Positions 46,301 through 54,887 are shown, counted from the stretch's first letter. The stretch: 64,000 nucleotides of DNA from Ferruginibacter sp. (GCA_019638485.1 JAHBTP010000002.1:62001-126000); one strand, 5' to 3'. Translations and numbers: made by a program. Notes: generated by a model from the sequence alone, not told the origin.

Positions 46301-47121
46301 CGGTAGAAAGTGGACCAAAAATAACCGGAACAGTAGGTATTAAAGTAGCCACCGCATTTGAGTTAGCAACAGCAACTATTGTTATAGATATTCCAAAAAT
46401 GTATTTCTCTGTAGGAATTTCTTCTGAAATAGAACCGGTTCCGGATATGGTAAGAGCCCATATTCAGGGAGATTTAGTTGTAAGTACTAAGCCCGGCGAC
46501 ACCTTTTTCTTCCTTGGTTGTGGAATGGATGTTAATCTTTTAGGATTGATTAATTCAAGAGGAGTTTATGCATTGGGATTCGGAGTGAATAATGCCCAAA
46601 CAAGAGAAACAATTAGTTATTATTTGGAAAGTGCCCCTTCTGATTATTTAACGAATGGCAGTTTTTCCGGTATTTATATAAGTGCCATGACAGAAATGGG
46701 TGTTAGGGAAAGAGACGCTCCTACATTGGACTTGATAGTAGTTGACGGGAAACTTTGGCTATATAGTAGAAGTGAGTTTTCAATTATAATCAACTTCGAT
46801 AATGCAAATTTTAGAATTAGTTCATCAATGATTTTTGAAGGAGGAATTAGTGCCAGTGTGGTTGCAATTCATGGATCTGCCTCGGCTAAAGCATGCGTGT
46901 ATATTGAAGGAGGGTTTAATAATTCGGATGGCTGGAATTTTGCAGCAAGCGCAAGTGGTGAAGCTATATTGAGTGTGGGAGTAGACTGCGGCTGCAATGA
47001 AACTTGCCTTATTGGAGGGAAAATTTGTGTAGGGGCTGGTGCAAGAATAAGGTTTGCATCCAGACGAGGGGGGCTTCAGGAACTGAGTATGTATATAGGA
47101 AACAGGGCAAGATGTAATTAA
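40354..47121 (+). CDS. Giant exported surface protein of the second cassette (2255 aa)
   Basis: The start is taken at ATG 40354. A TTG at 40321 in the same frame overlaps the barrel gene and is less likely. The signal peptide has a long basic lead and the core GVLVLIFSVLFSGISAQQ. Two tandem copies of an N-terminal domain follow (about residues 50-190 and 200-350), each ending with DAFGNF, then a LPEGxYRxCF motif and a GCAxF strand; the first-cassette giant has one. Further on are regulatory-like units (TGIVVDENGDALGNAI; SGFVMFGGKGLDGADVYVDG) and 800 residues of beta-rich sequence. The end is Cys-rich, with CGCNETC, and finishes Arg-Cys-Asn. No T9SS tail is present. The N-terminal domain may be the Bacteroidota TANFOR-type domain, but I cannot confirm this. 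A surface adhesin or stalk is likely. Confidence 0.85.
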   Translation: MKVKSQKNLQEFRGVTPPISLLFSLLKKKEPRGVLVLIFSVLFSGISAQQNYNVIVTTRANPPVEPVIKQYINSGRVSVTVRNTTSYTLDVSMRGSIERISPSPFTINLSGNYFSSYFTLNPNTSINLTTQQMLDAFGNFIESNLVPIGVNLASLRDANNQIKLPEGVYRICFSADNDGPISAPGTGCATFTIAAAQPANAVVINTRLIPPASPDIVKYINGGNVKPTLTYNNPQGTTQHVKVYGKIQSLAPNSFSISLNPGYFQQQLITLAPGVPFQLSPQMVADAFGNFNEANLVTSGINIQDLKDKNNIIKLPEGSYRLCFYARYDSAGRQGGYASNVNLGCANFDICYKASPPQVTQPVTNFNIRDNTPTIKATSPVIFAWTPINATCGLNLNKVTYDFEMREMFASQTITDAINNPIVYQKSSLRSTTLIFDTLLNKQILVQGKIYVIRVKANTQINSAVEIDNNGYSRVLAFVYGDTSSVVNSTTPIVKAPKQVDSSIPTSVIKGKVVWSFKKSEEEMPVHIENNITKVINAKKSPTLIFETSSTPQSQGRSVNVEEKMIQKALWIDPNFQFEKGANYKIKSTAKPSYDVVDVVASVITDGEVLEKENLRLPAQKGKDTHPLKGARVFLMGVKNKDATSINSSDFKIGLVSESLAKKLGVVTTPPPTKEKSKQPSQVAIAQMYSSVIQQTLLMSSEKDQDEDVIGSGTSDSEGNFVINFIDPKYKNVNQYSKMRLVVEHLDFENFSQSINVVSPDENGDMDLGTVQVLAKTYRFTPRIVDAKLNVNKVVPLFRPEKIELYCPTDLLTANPHYAFMGKKGTDRIKRTIAGREYTLIADFVDGETINKLFYQRGYSDFVLRIYEEGFEDQFSYLGVRPKLYTLLGDSGFGGMPITIDESSMVISVKVKFESKKILPFIYGQVKISLGDKGITFADNALVTVSYDGKKIVEGFSNNELKPQKKDQKVILADGKKVSITKSGYEGAIKGVSKKDPGNNYFIESAVKDLENLLLYRTVTDSMGNYRIDNLPILEEGEFFTVKVHTKEKLDSFIMTPRTLYRGESYEVGFQFNPEIFTFTGIVVDENGDALGNAILKWKGGGDPIEADENGLFVASNYKDDSITISRIAYKSKTIFLKAKRKDKLSETQVKVLKKAAKLNIIPPEKLESYSSLDIQAWRKKILVQPSVIERFKNNSSSETSSAWAMKFVLELFQTLPMPVTAVDVGKVGYLVKGSANINFIVTDAASNTPIENAVVRIGELVDTFTGNNGMVLYKGGGSSFTYTVEGPAGSDYVSVSGQVGEKDVDGSTTDLSVQLTKGIKLSGFVMFGGKGLDGADVYVDGRSFIKTQSKNDGSYVLNVPQGEFTIQAIKTNYVGDKVVKNFSASTTHDFNLKDGGGKNISKLLGFDIVLEKSSGSGASQVWTGFFVNLKTNNIFSTSSATKLKFSNVNVTFDTEGNAIVDKNEVKTDETEMAMKAFGFIPLKMKGSPQITVRKNQENKGTIGGKLQLDLSQISSVGGLIFDKTIKPYLLPLSSSIDQDVPIFISDGNINISDLVFSFAREELKQAADKAVKELKEKADNAMGEAKTALLNKLGELQSAASTASGFVSGNGNIPNSLPQYASVKIYGYEAAIDLAKCKIDASGLTMNGFLITPPIPVISTLLFEVERLKISPDFVIKDVSIKATATLKFDIASWKGEINAVAFNLNGFKLDGKIAVAVPKSLESTLAFSNLSVGSSGLYGGSFSIPSAGINVFDIISLKSGSLPLSFGRVGNTSVYKLGGSASFSFPKLFSDKINIPYFQIQTDGKFAVTVPVNKSINTGFAKFALNNITFNTTTSVPQIDIDGMFSTDVKLISFSSGGIHFKTSGVTVDRVKVGLDIPAVTVEAYVDIRENGFAGGGSLSILNTPVKASIDFFYFKKPLGIELGASFSADVKIPIGPVIISRVGGGFAYHSNPEYFSVTIEGGASVTGLETLIALDPIKITVESGPKITGTVGIKVATAFELATATIVIDIPKMYFSVGISSEIEPVPDMVRAHIQGDLVVSTKPGDTFFFLGCGMDVNLLGLINSRGVYALGFGVNNAQTRETISYYLESAPSDYLTNGSFSGIYISAMTEMGVRERDAPTLDLIVVDGKLWLYSRSEFSIIINFDNANFRISSSMIFEGGISASVVAIHGSASAKACVYIEGGFNNSDGWNFAASASGEAILSVGVDCGCNETCLIGGKICVGAGARIRFASRRGGLQELSMYIGNRARCN

Positions 47122-47179
47122 TAAAAGGATGTATTTAATTGTGTATTAAATAAATCAGTTAATCTAAAACAAAATAACT

Positions 47180-49153
47180 ATGTTAAGAGGGTTAATAATA
47201 TTTCTGTTGCTTTTTACATGTTGCTTTGTACATGCTCAACAAAAAGGAGAACAGTTTGTGTATGCCTCACCAACCGGTAATTTTATTATGCTTCCATTTA
47301 AGTTGAAAGAGTTTGATATAAATAAGATTGGGGCTTATAAGTTGGAAAGAAGTGAGGTTAACAAAAATAGTTTTTCAACTGTTCGTTCTTTTGAACAAAT
47401 TAAATCGTATGCACAGTTTGAAAAAATTGCAGGAGAACAAATAGCAACCTCTTTTAAAAGTTTTATCAAGGCGAAAAATAATGAAGAGGTTTTTACGTTT
47501 TTAAGCACTTCTCGCCCTCTTAAAGATTATGGTTTGTATATACTTAATATTGATTTTTTAAGAGCTATCGGATTGGTTTATTTAGATGAGATGCCTCAAA
47601 GTCAAACCCAGAAATATTCTTACCGGTTAACAGTTGACGGAAATACAATTCAACAAGATCCATTATTGGTTGATAAAAAGAGTCTTCCAGTGGGTTCGAC
47701 AAGTAAATTATTAACTACAGATTCTCTTGTGAGCATTACTTGGACTTTTCCAAAAACGAAAACGGAAATGCCTTTGTTTGCAAAAATTTATAGGCAAGAT
47801 AATGGGAAAGGAAAATATAACCTTTTGCCGAGCTTAAGAACAATAAATTCCTTAGATGGAGTACAGACGCTTTTTTTGGATGAAGTAATGCCACCGGAGG
47901 GATTGTTTAATTACTATGTAGAAGCAGTTGATTATTTTGGCAATGAAGGCTATCCGTCTGATACAATATCTGCAGTAACAATAAACTTTAAGAAAATCCC
48001 AGGAATTCAAAATCTTGTAATTTCAGACACCTTAGATGGATTGTATTGTTCTTGGTCAGCATTGCCATTAAAACCTTATTATACAGGGATTCAAATTCTA
48101 CGCTCCCGTGATGCTATGAAAGATTTCATTGTTTTAGATACGGTTGCAGCAAAGGCCACGTCTTATTTGGACAATCAGGTTTTGAATAATGTTACCTATT
48201 ATTATAAATTTCGCCCACTTGTTTATAAGCTTTCGGGATGGGGCGAAATTATTGCAACTAGTTTTCATGGAACCAAAGGAGCCGGTAAGGACGCCCCTCT
48301 ACCACCTAAGAACCTATCAGCTTATCAGGAAGATAATAATATCAGGTTAATATGGGACCCTAATTTGGAATTAAATCATTTTGCCTATTATGTAATGAGA
48401 GGTACATCGAAAAATAACATGGAAATTGTTTCACGAGCTATTATTGATACAACGTGGTTAGATAGTAGCGCTGTGCTTAGTGGAAGAACAAATTATATTT
48501 ATAGTGTTATAGCCATGAATAATAACCAGCTTAAAAGTGCACCATCTTCTCCTGTTGGGATAAGGCCGGAACGTGCAGGATTTATTAAGGAACCGGTTGG
48601 AATATCTGTTCGGATGGAAAATGGAAAACCTTTGATTTCATGGCCTGATGTGAGCAAAGGGGATGCAACTGTGGCAGGATATATTATTTACAGAAGAAAA
48701 GTTGACGAAAAAATATTTAAACCTATTTCTACTGAGATCATTGCTGTTCCATACTTTGTGGACGCAACCGCCGAAAAAAATGTACAGTATGTTTATACTG
48801 TTGCAACAGCAGATGAATTTGGATATGAAAGCGTAAAATCACCTGAGGCAGAGTTTATTATTAAAGAAAGAATTGACGCGCCTTTAGACTTCTATGTACG
48901 GAAGATTTCAAGTGGAGTTGAAATTAAACTCCCGCAGAATGATAATCCTGATGTAAAAGTTTATAACGTGTATAGAAGACTTTTGGAACAAAAAAGCTTT
49001 GTAAAGATTGGGAGTACTAAATCCGGCAGTGATCTTTTTATAGATAATAAATTCCTGCCGGGTAAGCTGAATATTTATGCAATTACTGCAGTTACAACAT
49101 TTGGAGAAAGTGAGAAAAGTATTGAAAAATCAATTTTTGTAGAAAAGAACTAA
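47180..49153 (+). CDS. Exported fibronectin type III-like protein, third gene of the cassette (657 aa)
   Basis: A signal peptide (FLLLFTCCFVHAQ|QK) is followed by a unique N-terminal region of about 180 residues. Four or five FN3-like units follow, with recurring LxxxWxP and YYVEAVDxxGNEGYPSD, YYYKFRPL, YIYSVIAMNNNQ, YVYTVATADEFGYES and NIYAITAVTTFGES strands. The protein ends without a sorting domain or membrane anchor. It follows the giant gene by 58 bp on the same strand. The start of a paralogue lies at the left edge of the window behind the first giant gene, so the three genes travel together. It probably binds to or decorates the giant protein; this is inference. Confidence 0.8.
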   Translation: MLRGLIIFLLLFTCCFVHAQQKGEQFVYASPTGNFIMLPFKLKEFDINKIGAYKLERSEVNKNSFSTVRSFEQIKSYAQFEKIAGEQIATSFKSFIKAKNNEEVFTFLSTSRPLKDYGLYILNIDFLRAIGLVYLDEMPQSQTQKYSYRLTVDGNTIQQDPLLVDKKSLPVGSTSKLLTTDSLVSITWTFPKTKTEMPLFAKIYRQDNGKGKYNLLPSLRTINSLDGVQTLFLDEVMPPEGLFNYYVEAVDYFGNEGYPSDTISAVTINFKKIPGIQNLVISDTLDGLYCSWSALPLKPYYTGIQILRSRDAMKDFIVLDTVAAKATSYLDNQVLNNVTYYYKFRPLVYKLSGWGEIIATSFHGTKGAGKDAPLPPKNLSAYQEDNNIRLIWDPNLELNHFAYYVMRGTSKNNMEIVSRAIIDTTWLDSSAVLSGRTNYIYSVIAMNNNQLKSAPSSPVGIRPERAGFIKEPVGISVRMENGKPLISWPDVSKGDATVAGYIIYRRKVDEKIFKPISTEIIAVPYFVDATAEKNVQYVYTVATADEFGYESVKSPEAEFIIKERIDAPLDFYVRKISSGVEIKLPQNDNPDVKVYNVYRRLLEQKSFVKIGSTKSGSDLFIDNKFLPGKLNIYAITAVTTFGESEKSIEKSIFVEKN

Positions 49154-49358
49154 TGAGAAATTTGTAACTCTTATTGCCTAAAAGAACAACTGTTATGTAA
49201 TTCGGTACGCTGCTGAAAAATAATTTGTATTTCCAATTGAATATCCATTTTGATTTTTTAATAAAATGGAACGCCGACATGATTTTAATCTTTTTTAATA
49301 GAGCTTTTAAGCATGAGAGAAATAAAAGGGCTTAATTTTGAATTATAAAAGTGCAAGA

Positions 49359-52300
49359 ATGCGTTTTTATCTTTTTGTAATTTCCCTGCTTATATATAGT
49401 GGCGCATTCCCACAGATTGGGAAAAAACTTTCGTACTCATTTCACCATATAGATAAACGGAGCAGCATATTTAACGATTTCGCAAACTTAATTACACAAG
49501 ACAGAAATGGATATATGTGGATTGTGTCTGGGTATAATGGAGTTCAAAGATTTGATGGCTCTCGCTTTAGAAGCTATCAAGATGAACTTTTAAGCGCTAA
49601 CCCTCAAACGCCTTTTACGGTTATTGGAATCTCCAATTATAATGATACCATTGTGATAAACTGTGGTAATCAGGTGTTTTATTTTGATGAAAACACAGAA
49701 AAATTCAAGCCATATTATATAAAGGAAACACCAACTTTTGAAGTTAAATTTACTGATAACCAAAACAAGGAAATTTATATTGGCAAGAACTATTTTTATG
49801 AAAATAATACACTAACAGGAAAAAGAGGACATACTGCTTATTTCTTTCATAAACTTATTTCTGAAGATGCTGCTATTATTTACGACAAGTACAATAGCCA
49901 ATATTACATTTTAAAGGATGATCAAATATTAGTTCTAGATGTTGACTCTAAAAGAGCTTTTAATACAGAGAGCAATAATAAAAATGCCTTTTTATCCTAT
50001 TTAAAAAGACATTCTTTGAATAAAGGTTTTAATCACATGATGATAGATGGTTCCGGAAATTTATGGACATCTAATTGGCAAAGAAAGATTTTTAAATACA
50101 ATCTAATTACCAAAAAAGTAACCTCTTACGATATTACAGATATTCAAAAAAGGCAATTTATACAGGATGTAATTTCCAAAACTCCAACAGCGACGGGCTT
50201 TTTTGAAGATAATTATGGTCAAGTATGGGTTTCTACTTATAATGGAGGGCTATTGAAATATGCTAAAGATAGAGATGAGTTTGATTTTTGTATTGCAGAA
50301 CGGAATGTAAAAAATGCTATCCGATATAATTATCAAATTCAAGGATTATATCAAGATAGAGAAGATAATATTTGGGTTGGAACAGATAACGGAATCAATG
50401 TTTTTAATCCCTATAATCATTCCTTCAAAATATTACGACATGAAGAAGCTCGAAGTGTATCACTTCCAAAAAGTGAAATAGTTGCATTATGCCAAACCTC
50501 CAATCATGAGATATTAGTTGGAACATGGGGTTCTGGCGTCACTGTGTATGACAGTAATTTTGTATTATTAAAACATTTCTCGTTCCCAAAATATGAGGAA
50601 AATTTAGTCTGGTGTTTTGATGAAGATAGCAGAGGGAATGTTTGGATAGGTTGCCAAGCCGGATTTGTTACCATGTATAATCCGCAAAAGGGGGCTTTTG
50701 AAAGTAAATTCCATTTAAAAAGCAACTCTACGATTAGGTGTTTGACAAAGGATAGCTTAGGAAATATTTATTTCGGCCTCCATAATGGTAATATTGTTAT
50801 GTATAATAAAAAGCATGATAGCATAATTGAATATAATTATGAGAAGCCAAACAAACACCGACAAACACCAATTAGCACTCTTTTTGTTGATACCAAACAA
50901 AATATTTGGGCACTTTCAAGTCAGAAGCTATATCTGTTTGATAATAAAAAAATGATTTTTGTAGATTCCTTTCATGTAAAGAAGGACAAAATTATTAATG
51001 CTTCTAATCGGTTCGGTTCGGCTCTTCATCAAATTAACGACAGTCTTCTGTTTGTGGGCGACCCCCTCGGAGGAGCATATTATATAAACATTATTTCAAA
51101 AAAAATTAAGATAATAGACAATGTTAAACAGATTTCTAATCAATTAATCAAAGCCTCAAGAAACGTTGGAGATAAAATTTTGTTTACCACACCTACAGGA
51201 TTGTTTTGTTATTCTCCTAATGATAGGCACAAGGTAATTAGGTATCACATTGATGAAAATATTATTGATGGATTTTTTGAGCTGACTGAAATTGTTAATC
51301 TTCACAATGGAGAATTTGCAACGGCTACAAATTCGGAAGTTCTTATTTTCGATGTCAATAATTTAAATGCAAGGGTAAATAAAATTCCTCCTTGTAAGAT
51401 TACCGGATTAAAGGTGTTTTCTAATCAAATGCTAATTGACTCCTTTCTTAATGTAGGAAAGCCTATAAGGTTACGATATAATCAAAATACAATTTCTATT
51501 CATTTTTCCAATTTTCAGTTTACCCCGTTTCTACCTAACAACTACATTTATAAGCTTTCAGGAGTTGATGCTGATTGGATTGTATCAGAAGGGGATGGAC
51601 AGGCTAATTATACTAATTTATCTCCCGGAAAATATACATTTAGGGTAAGATCTGAAGATTCGGTAGATGATTTAAACTATACCAGTTTTGATTTTATTAT
51701 TTCACCACCGTTTTTTTATACCTGGTGGTTTATTACCGTTTGCACAACCGGGCTTGGATTAGTGTTGTTTTTTATGATAAAGTCTCGGATTCGGAATATC
51801 CGTAAAGAGGGAAGATTAAAAGAACGAATTCTGGAAACTGAAATCGCCGCATTACAAGCACAAATGAACCCTCATTTTATTTTTAATTGTATAAGTGCAA
51901 TTGATAATCTTATTCAAGACAAGGAGAATGACAAAGCGGTGGTTTATCTAGGTAAGTTTGCTCATTTAATTAGAAATATCTTGTATAGCTCAAGAAATAA
52001 CTTGGTCTTATTTTCCAAAGACCTAGAAACACTAAAGCTCTTTATAAATTTGGAGCAGTTTAGAAGTAATAATAAATTTGTTTATACATTAGATGTGGAC
52101 TCTGAGTTGTTAGAAGGGAACTTTAAAGTTCCACCTCTATTAATTCAACCTTTTATTGAAAATGCTATTCGCCATGGCTTATTAAATAAAACAGAAGGGG
52201 AAAGAAAACTTGGTGTACAAATTGAACTTCATGATGATACCATTATTTATACAATTACCGACAATGGTGTAGGCCGCCATCGAGCACAGGAGTTGAGAGA

Positions 52301-52484
52301 AATAAACAAACCGAATCACGTTTCTTATGGGATTCAGATGTCGATAGAAAGAATTAAAATTTATAATAGTAGATTAAAAGAATCTGCTATAAAAAAAGAA
52401 GGGGCTATTGAAATATTTGATCTTATTGAAAATGACAAACCTACAGGAACACGTGTTGTTGTAAAACTTAAAGCTCATGAATGA
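49359..52484 (+). CDS. LytS-type sensor histidine kinase with periplasmic beta-propeller (1041 aa)
   Basis: A signal peptide (MRFYLFVISLLIYSGAFPQ) leads into a large periplasmic sensor of Reg_prop propeller repeats (GYMWIVSGYNGVQRFDG, GQVWVSTYNGGLLKY, NIWVGTDNGINVFNP). A Y_Y_Y domain (YKLSGVDADW...NLSPGKYTFRVRSED) ends at a single transmembrane helix around residues 785-808. The cytoplasmic part is a HisKA_7TM-like/LytS kinase with the phosphoacceptor motif QMNPHFIFNCISAI (His839) and an ATP-binding domain with PPLLIQPFIENAIRHG and DNGVGR. The ATG at 49359 gives a clean signal peptide. A TTG at 49338 is inside a probable -7 element (TAATTTTG, 49333-49340). It overlaps the response regulator gene by 8 bp. 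The preceding spacer (49154-49358) shows only that element. Confidence 0.92.
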   Translation: MRFYLFVISLLIYSGAFPQIGKKLSYSFHHIDKRSSIFNDFANLITQDRNGYMWIVSGYNGVQRFDGSRFRSYQDELLSANPQTPFTVIGISNYNDTIVINCGNQVFYFDENTEKFKPYYIKETPTFEVKFTDNQNKEIYIGKNYFYENNTLTGKRGHTAYFFHKLISEDAAIIYDKYNSQYYILKDDQILVLDVDSKRAFNTESNNKNAFLSYLKRHSLNKGFNHMMIDGSGNLWTSNWQRKIFKYNLITKKVTSYDITDIQKRQFIQDVISKTPTATGFFEDNYGQVWVSTYNGGLLKYAKDRDEFDFCIAERNVKNAIRYNYQIQGLYQDREDNIWVGTDNGINVFNPYNHSFKILRHEEARSVSLPKSEIVALCQTSNHEILVGTWGSGVTVYDSNFVLLKHFSFPKYEENLVWCFDEDSRGNVWIGCQAGFVTMYNPQKGAFESKFHLKSNSTIRCLTKDSLGNIYFGLHNGNIVMYNKKHDSIIEYNYEKPNKHRQTPISTLFVDTKQNIWALSSQKLYLFDNKKMIFVDSFHVKKDKIINASNRFGSALHQINDSLLFVGDPLGGAYYINIISKKIKIIDNVKQISNQLIKASRNVGDKILFTTPTGLFCYSPNDRHKVIRYHIDENIIDGFFELTEIVNLHNGEFATATNSEVLIFDVNNLNARVNKIPPCKITGLKVFSNQMLIDSFLNVGKPIRLRYNQNTISIHFSNFQFTPFLPNNYIYKLSGVDADWIVSEGDGQANYTNLSPGKYTFRVRSEDSVDDLNYTSFDFIISPPFFYTWWFITVCTTGLGLVLFFMIKSRIRNIRKEGRLKERILETEIAALQAQMNPHFIFNCISAIDNLIQDKENDKAVVYLGKFAHLIRNILYSSRNNLVLFSKDLETLKLFINLEQFRSNNKFVYTLDVDSELLEGNFKVPPLLIQPFIENAIRHGLLNKTEGERKLGVQIELHDDTIIYTITDNGVGRHRAQELREINKPNHVSYGIQMSIERIKIYNSRLKESAIKKEGAIEIFDLIENDKPTGTRVVVKLKAHE

Positions 52485-53235
52485 TTTTATGCTCACAGCA
52501 ATATTAATTGATGACGAAGAGCTAAGCTTGAACTCGTTAAAAACGAAGATTTTAAAGCATTGCCCACAAGTGAAGATTTTAGCAGTTTGTAACAATCCTA
52601 TGCAAGGGATAGAGGCTATTGAAACGTTAAAACCGAATATTCTCTTCTTGGATATTGAAATGCCGGGTATGAATGGGTTTGTGCTTTTACAAAACCTTAA
52701 GTATAGAGACGTTGAAATTGTTTTTGTTACGGCCTATGATCATTATGCTATTAAGGCAATAAAATATAGTGCATTCGACTATCTCGTTAAACCCATTGAA
52801 GTTTGCAGTTTAAAGGAGTCCATAAAAAGGTTAGCAGAAAAGAAAAAATCCTCGTCAGAAAGTAGAATTAAATTGCTGTTGGATAATGCGCTAACAAAAA
52901 AAGACCAGTTCTCAAAGATTATGATAACATCCACCGATACAATTTACTTTGTTAATGTTGATGAAATTATTTATTTGGAATCCCAAGCGAATTACTCAAA
53001 TGTATTTTTATTAAATGGTGTGAAATATGTAACTACTAGAAGTCTAAAGGAATTTCAGGAGCTTTTACCTGAAAATAATTTTCTTCGGATTCATAACTCT
53101 TATATTATTAATTTAAAGTTTTTAAGAAAATATACTCAAAAGGAAGGAGGCCAAATTGAAATGGAAAGAAATATTGTTCTACCGGTTTCTCGACGAAGAA
53201 AAATAGATTTTTTTAGGTTAATAAATAAAGACTGA
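52477..53235 (+). CDS. LytTR-family response regulator (252 aa)
   Basis: A receiver domain begins TAILIDDEELS and has the phosphoacceptor Asp59 in ILFLDIEMPGMNGF and Lys in YLVKPIE. The C-terminal LytTR DNA-binding domain shows YLESQANYSNVFLLNGVKYVTTRSLKEFQELLPENNFLRIHNSYIIN. The start overlaps the kinase stop (ATG at 52477; another ATG at 52489), so translation is probably coupled. It presumably controls the neighbouring cassette; no binding site could be identified. The 220-bp spacer after it (53236-53455) shows nothing definite. Confidence 0.92.
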   Translation: MNDFMLTAILIDDEELSLNSLKTKILKHCPQVKILAVCNNPMQGIEAIETLKPNILFLDIEMPGMNGFVLLQNLKYRDVEIVFVTAYDHYAIKAIKYSAFDYLVKPIEVCSLKESIKRLAEKKKSSSESRIKLLLDNALTKKDQFSKIMITSTDTIYFVNVDEIIYLESQANYSNVFLLNGVKYVTTRSLKEFQELLPENNFLRIHNSYIINLKFLRKYTQKEGGQIEMERNIVLPVSRRRKIDFFRLINKD

Positions 53236-53455
53236 GAAAGTGTAGGCTCCTCTGTTTCAGTGCTAGTTTCTTTAAATGCTTTCAAATAGGTTGAATTTCA
53301 CTTTTTAAAATCATTTCTTAACTGTCTTGAAATCAGCGAAGACCTCTATTAAACCATGTACGGATATATAGCGGTAGTTCTTTGTACTATGCCAAATTTT
53401 AAAAAACTTTCTACCTTCCCTCAGGTGGGGTTAATAAATCAAATAGCCAAATAAA

Positions 53456-54193
53456 TTAATCCCTCAAGCAACGGACAGAGATGCCCGATTTCTTAATGGA
53501 TCCAGTCCCAACTACCCCGACGTGGTTGTAGCCCACGAACCGATTCCAGGCGCGATCGGGATTCTCATCCGTAGCACTCCACCAGTAACAGTAGTTGCCA
53601 ACGTTATCGAACGGTCCATCAAAGTAACGGTAGCCACCCGGTAGGGCTGTAAAGCCTGTTTCATTGGTGGCTCCTGTGTTGGGGCTTGCCCAATGTGTGG
53701 TACCTGTTTCTTTTAGTTTACCGCCGGCCACACTCCCATCTCCTAAATAATTGGTTAAGGTAGTCCACTCGGCATCGGTGGGAACGTGCCAGCCTGTGGG
53801 CGCTAATTTGCCAGTATTTACAGCATACCAGTTATATAATCTACCGAAAGTGGCAATGGTGTCAATGTTATTCGTGTTTTCGTAATTACAATAGGCGTCT
53901 GTTCTTAAATTACTCCATGCTGAGGAGGCTGTTACAAATGGGATTGCTGTACCATCGTTGTATTTGGTAGTACGCAAGTTCTCGGCCATCCAGGTTTGTG
54001 TTCCGATGGTTACGGTTTTATATACATTACCATCCTGGTCGGTCATTGTACCATAAGTAACAGATGAGTTAAATATTGCCGTTGTTTTCCCGTTGGTTGG
54101 GTTGCTTGGAGAATCATCATCCTTACTGCACGAACTTAATACTATTGCTACTGTTGCAATAATTAATGAAAGTTTTGAAAGAATTTTACTCAT
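53456..54193 (-). CDS. FISUMP-domain lipoprotein (245 aa)
   Basis: A lipoprotein signal (IVLSSCSKDD, Cys22) is followed by the Fibrobacter succinogenes major paralogous domain: GTMTDQDGNVYKTVTIGTQTWMAENLRTTKYNDGTAIP, RLYNWYAVNTGKLAPTGWHVPTDAEWTTLTNYLG, then ALPGGYRYFDGPFDNVGNYCYWWSATDE and SGISVRCLRD. This C-type-lectin-like fold is common in Bacteroidota surface proteins and its role is unknown. It lies 184 bp downstream of another lipoprotein gene on the same strand. Confidence 0.9.
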   Translation of the reverse strand: MSKILSKLSLIIATVAIVLSSCSKDDDSPSNPTNGKTTAIFNSSVTYGTMTDQDGNVYKTVTIGTQTWMAENLRTTKYNDGTAIPFVTASSAWSNLRTDAYCNYENTNNIDTIATFGRLYNWYAVNTGKLAPTGWHVPTDAEWTTLTNYLGDGSVAGGKLKETGTTHWASPNTGATNETGFTALPGGYRYFDGPFDNVGNYCYWWSATDENPDRAWNRFVGYNHVGVVGTGSIKKSGISVRCLRD

Positions 54194-54377
54194 AGTTATT
54201 TGTATTAATCCCTACTTGAATTAGGCTTCGGGGTTCTTTTTTATTTATTCAGTTTTTGTCTGTCTTGGATATAGCATGCATTTACAATGTCAGTGGGTTA
54301 CCGGATTTAAAATTTCTCGCTCGTCTCCGAGCAACGCGGACACGAACGAGAAGAAGGGCCACAGCACCATACATCGG

Positions 54378-54887
54378 CTATTTCCGGATTCCATAATATT
54401 CACAAACGGCTTTATAATCAGTATAATCCAGCGAAGGCGATGCAGGCCTTGGAATGTTATTTCCAGGTACAATAACCACTTTAAATGCGATGGACGGAGA
54501 ACCTGAAGTCGCATTATTGGATTTACTGTACCGCAGCACCACGGCTCCTGTTTTTACAGAAAAAAAGAAGGAATTCGTTACACCCGATTCAAAAAAAGAT
54601 ACAGGCAACGCGGTCCACGGCACACCAAACATAAATCCGCCATACACCAACACTATTCCATTATCCACGATGCTGCTGGTGAGTTGAGGAATAATGAGTG
54701 TGGCCACTTTATAATTTGTACCATAATCCGAAGTTGAGGACCATGATATATCTGCCGGCTGAAATGTCTTTGTCATGACATTGGCATCGTCAGCAGGACC
54801 ATCCTTGGTACAACCCACAAAAAGAGATATTGCAGTCAATAGCAATACAATAAGTGTCTTTTCAGAAAATCGAATAATTGATTTCAT
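54378..54887 (-). CDS. Hypothetical lipoprotein (169 aa)
   Basis: A lipoprotein signal (ISLFVGCTKDG, Cys25) is followed by about 140 residues of predicted beta strands with no recognised domain (VATLIIPQLTSSIVDNGIVLVYGGFMFGVPWTALP; TNSFFFSVKTGAVVLRYSKSN; DYTDYKAVCEYYGI). It resembles small Bacteroidota lipoproteins often annotated only as hypothetical. It is probably exported to the outer membrane. Confidence 0.75.
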   Translation of the reverse strand: MKSIIRFSEKTLIVLLLTAISLFVGCTKDGPADDANVMTKTFQPADISWSSTSDYGTNYKVATLIIPQLTSSIVDNGIVLVYGGFMFGVPWTALPVSFFESGVTNSFFFSVKTGAVVLRYSKSNNATSGSPSIAFKVVIVPGNNIPRPASPSLDYTDYKAVCEYYGIRK

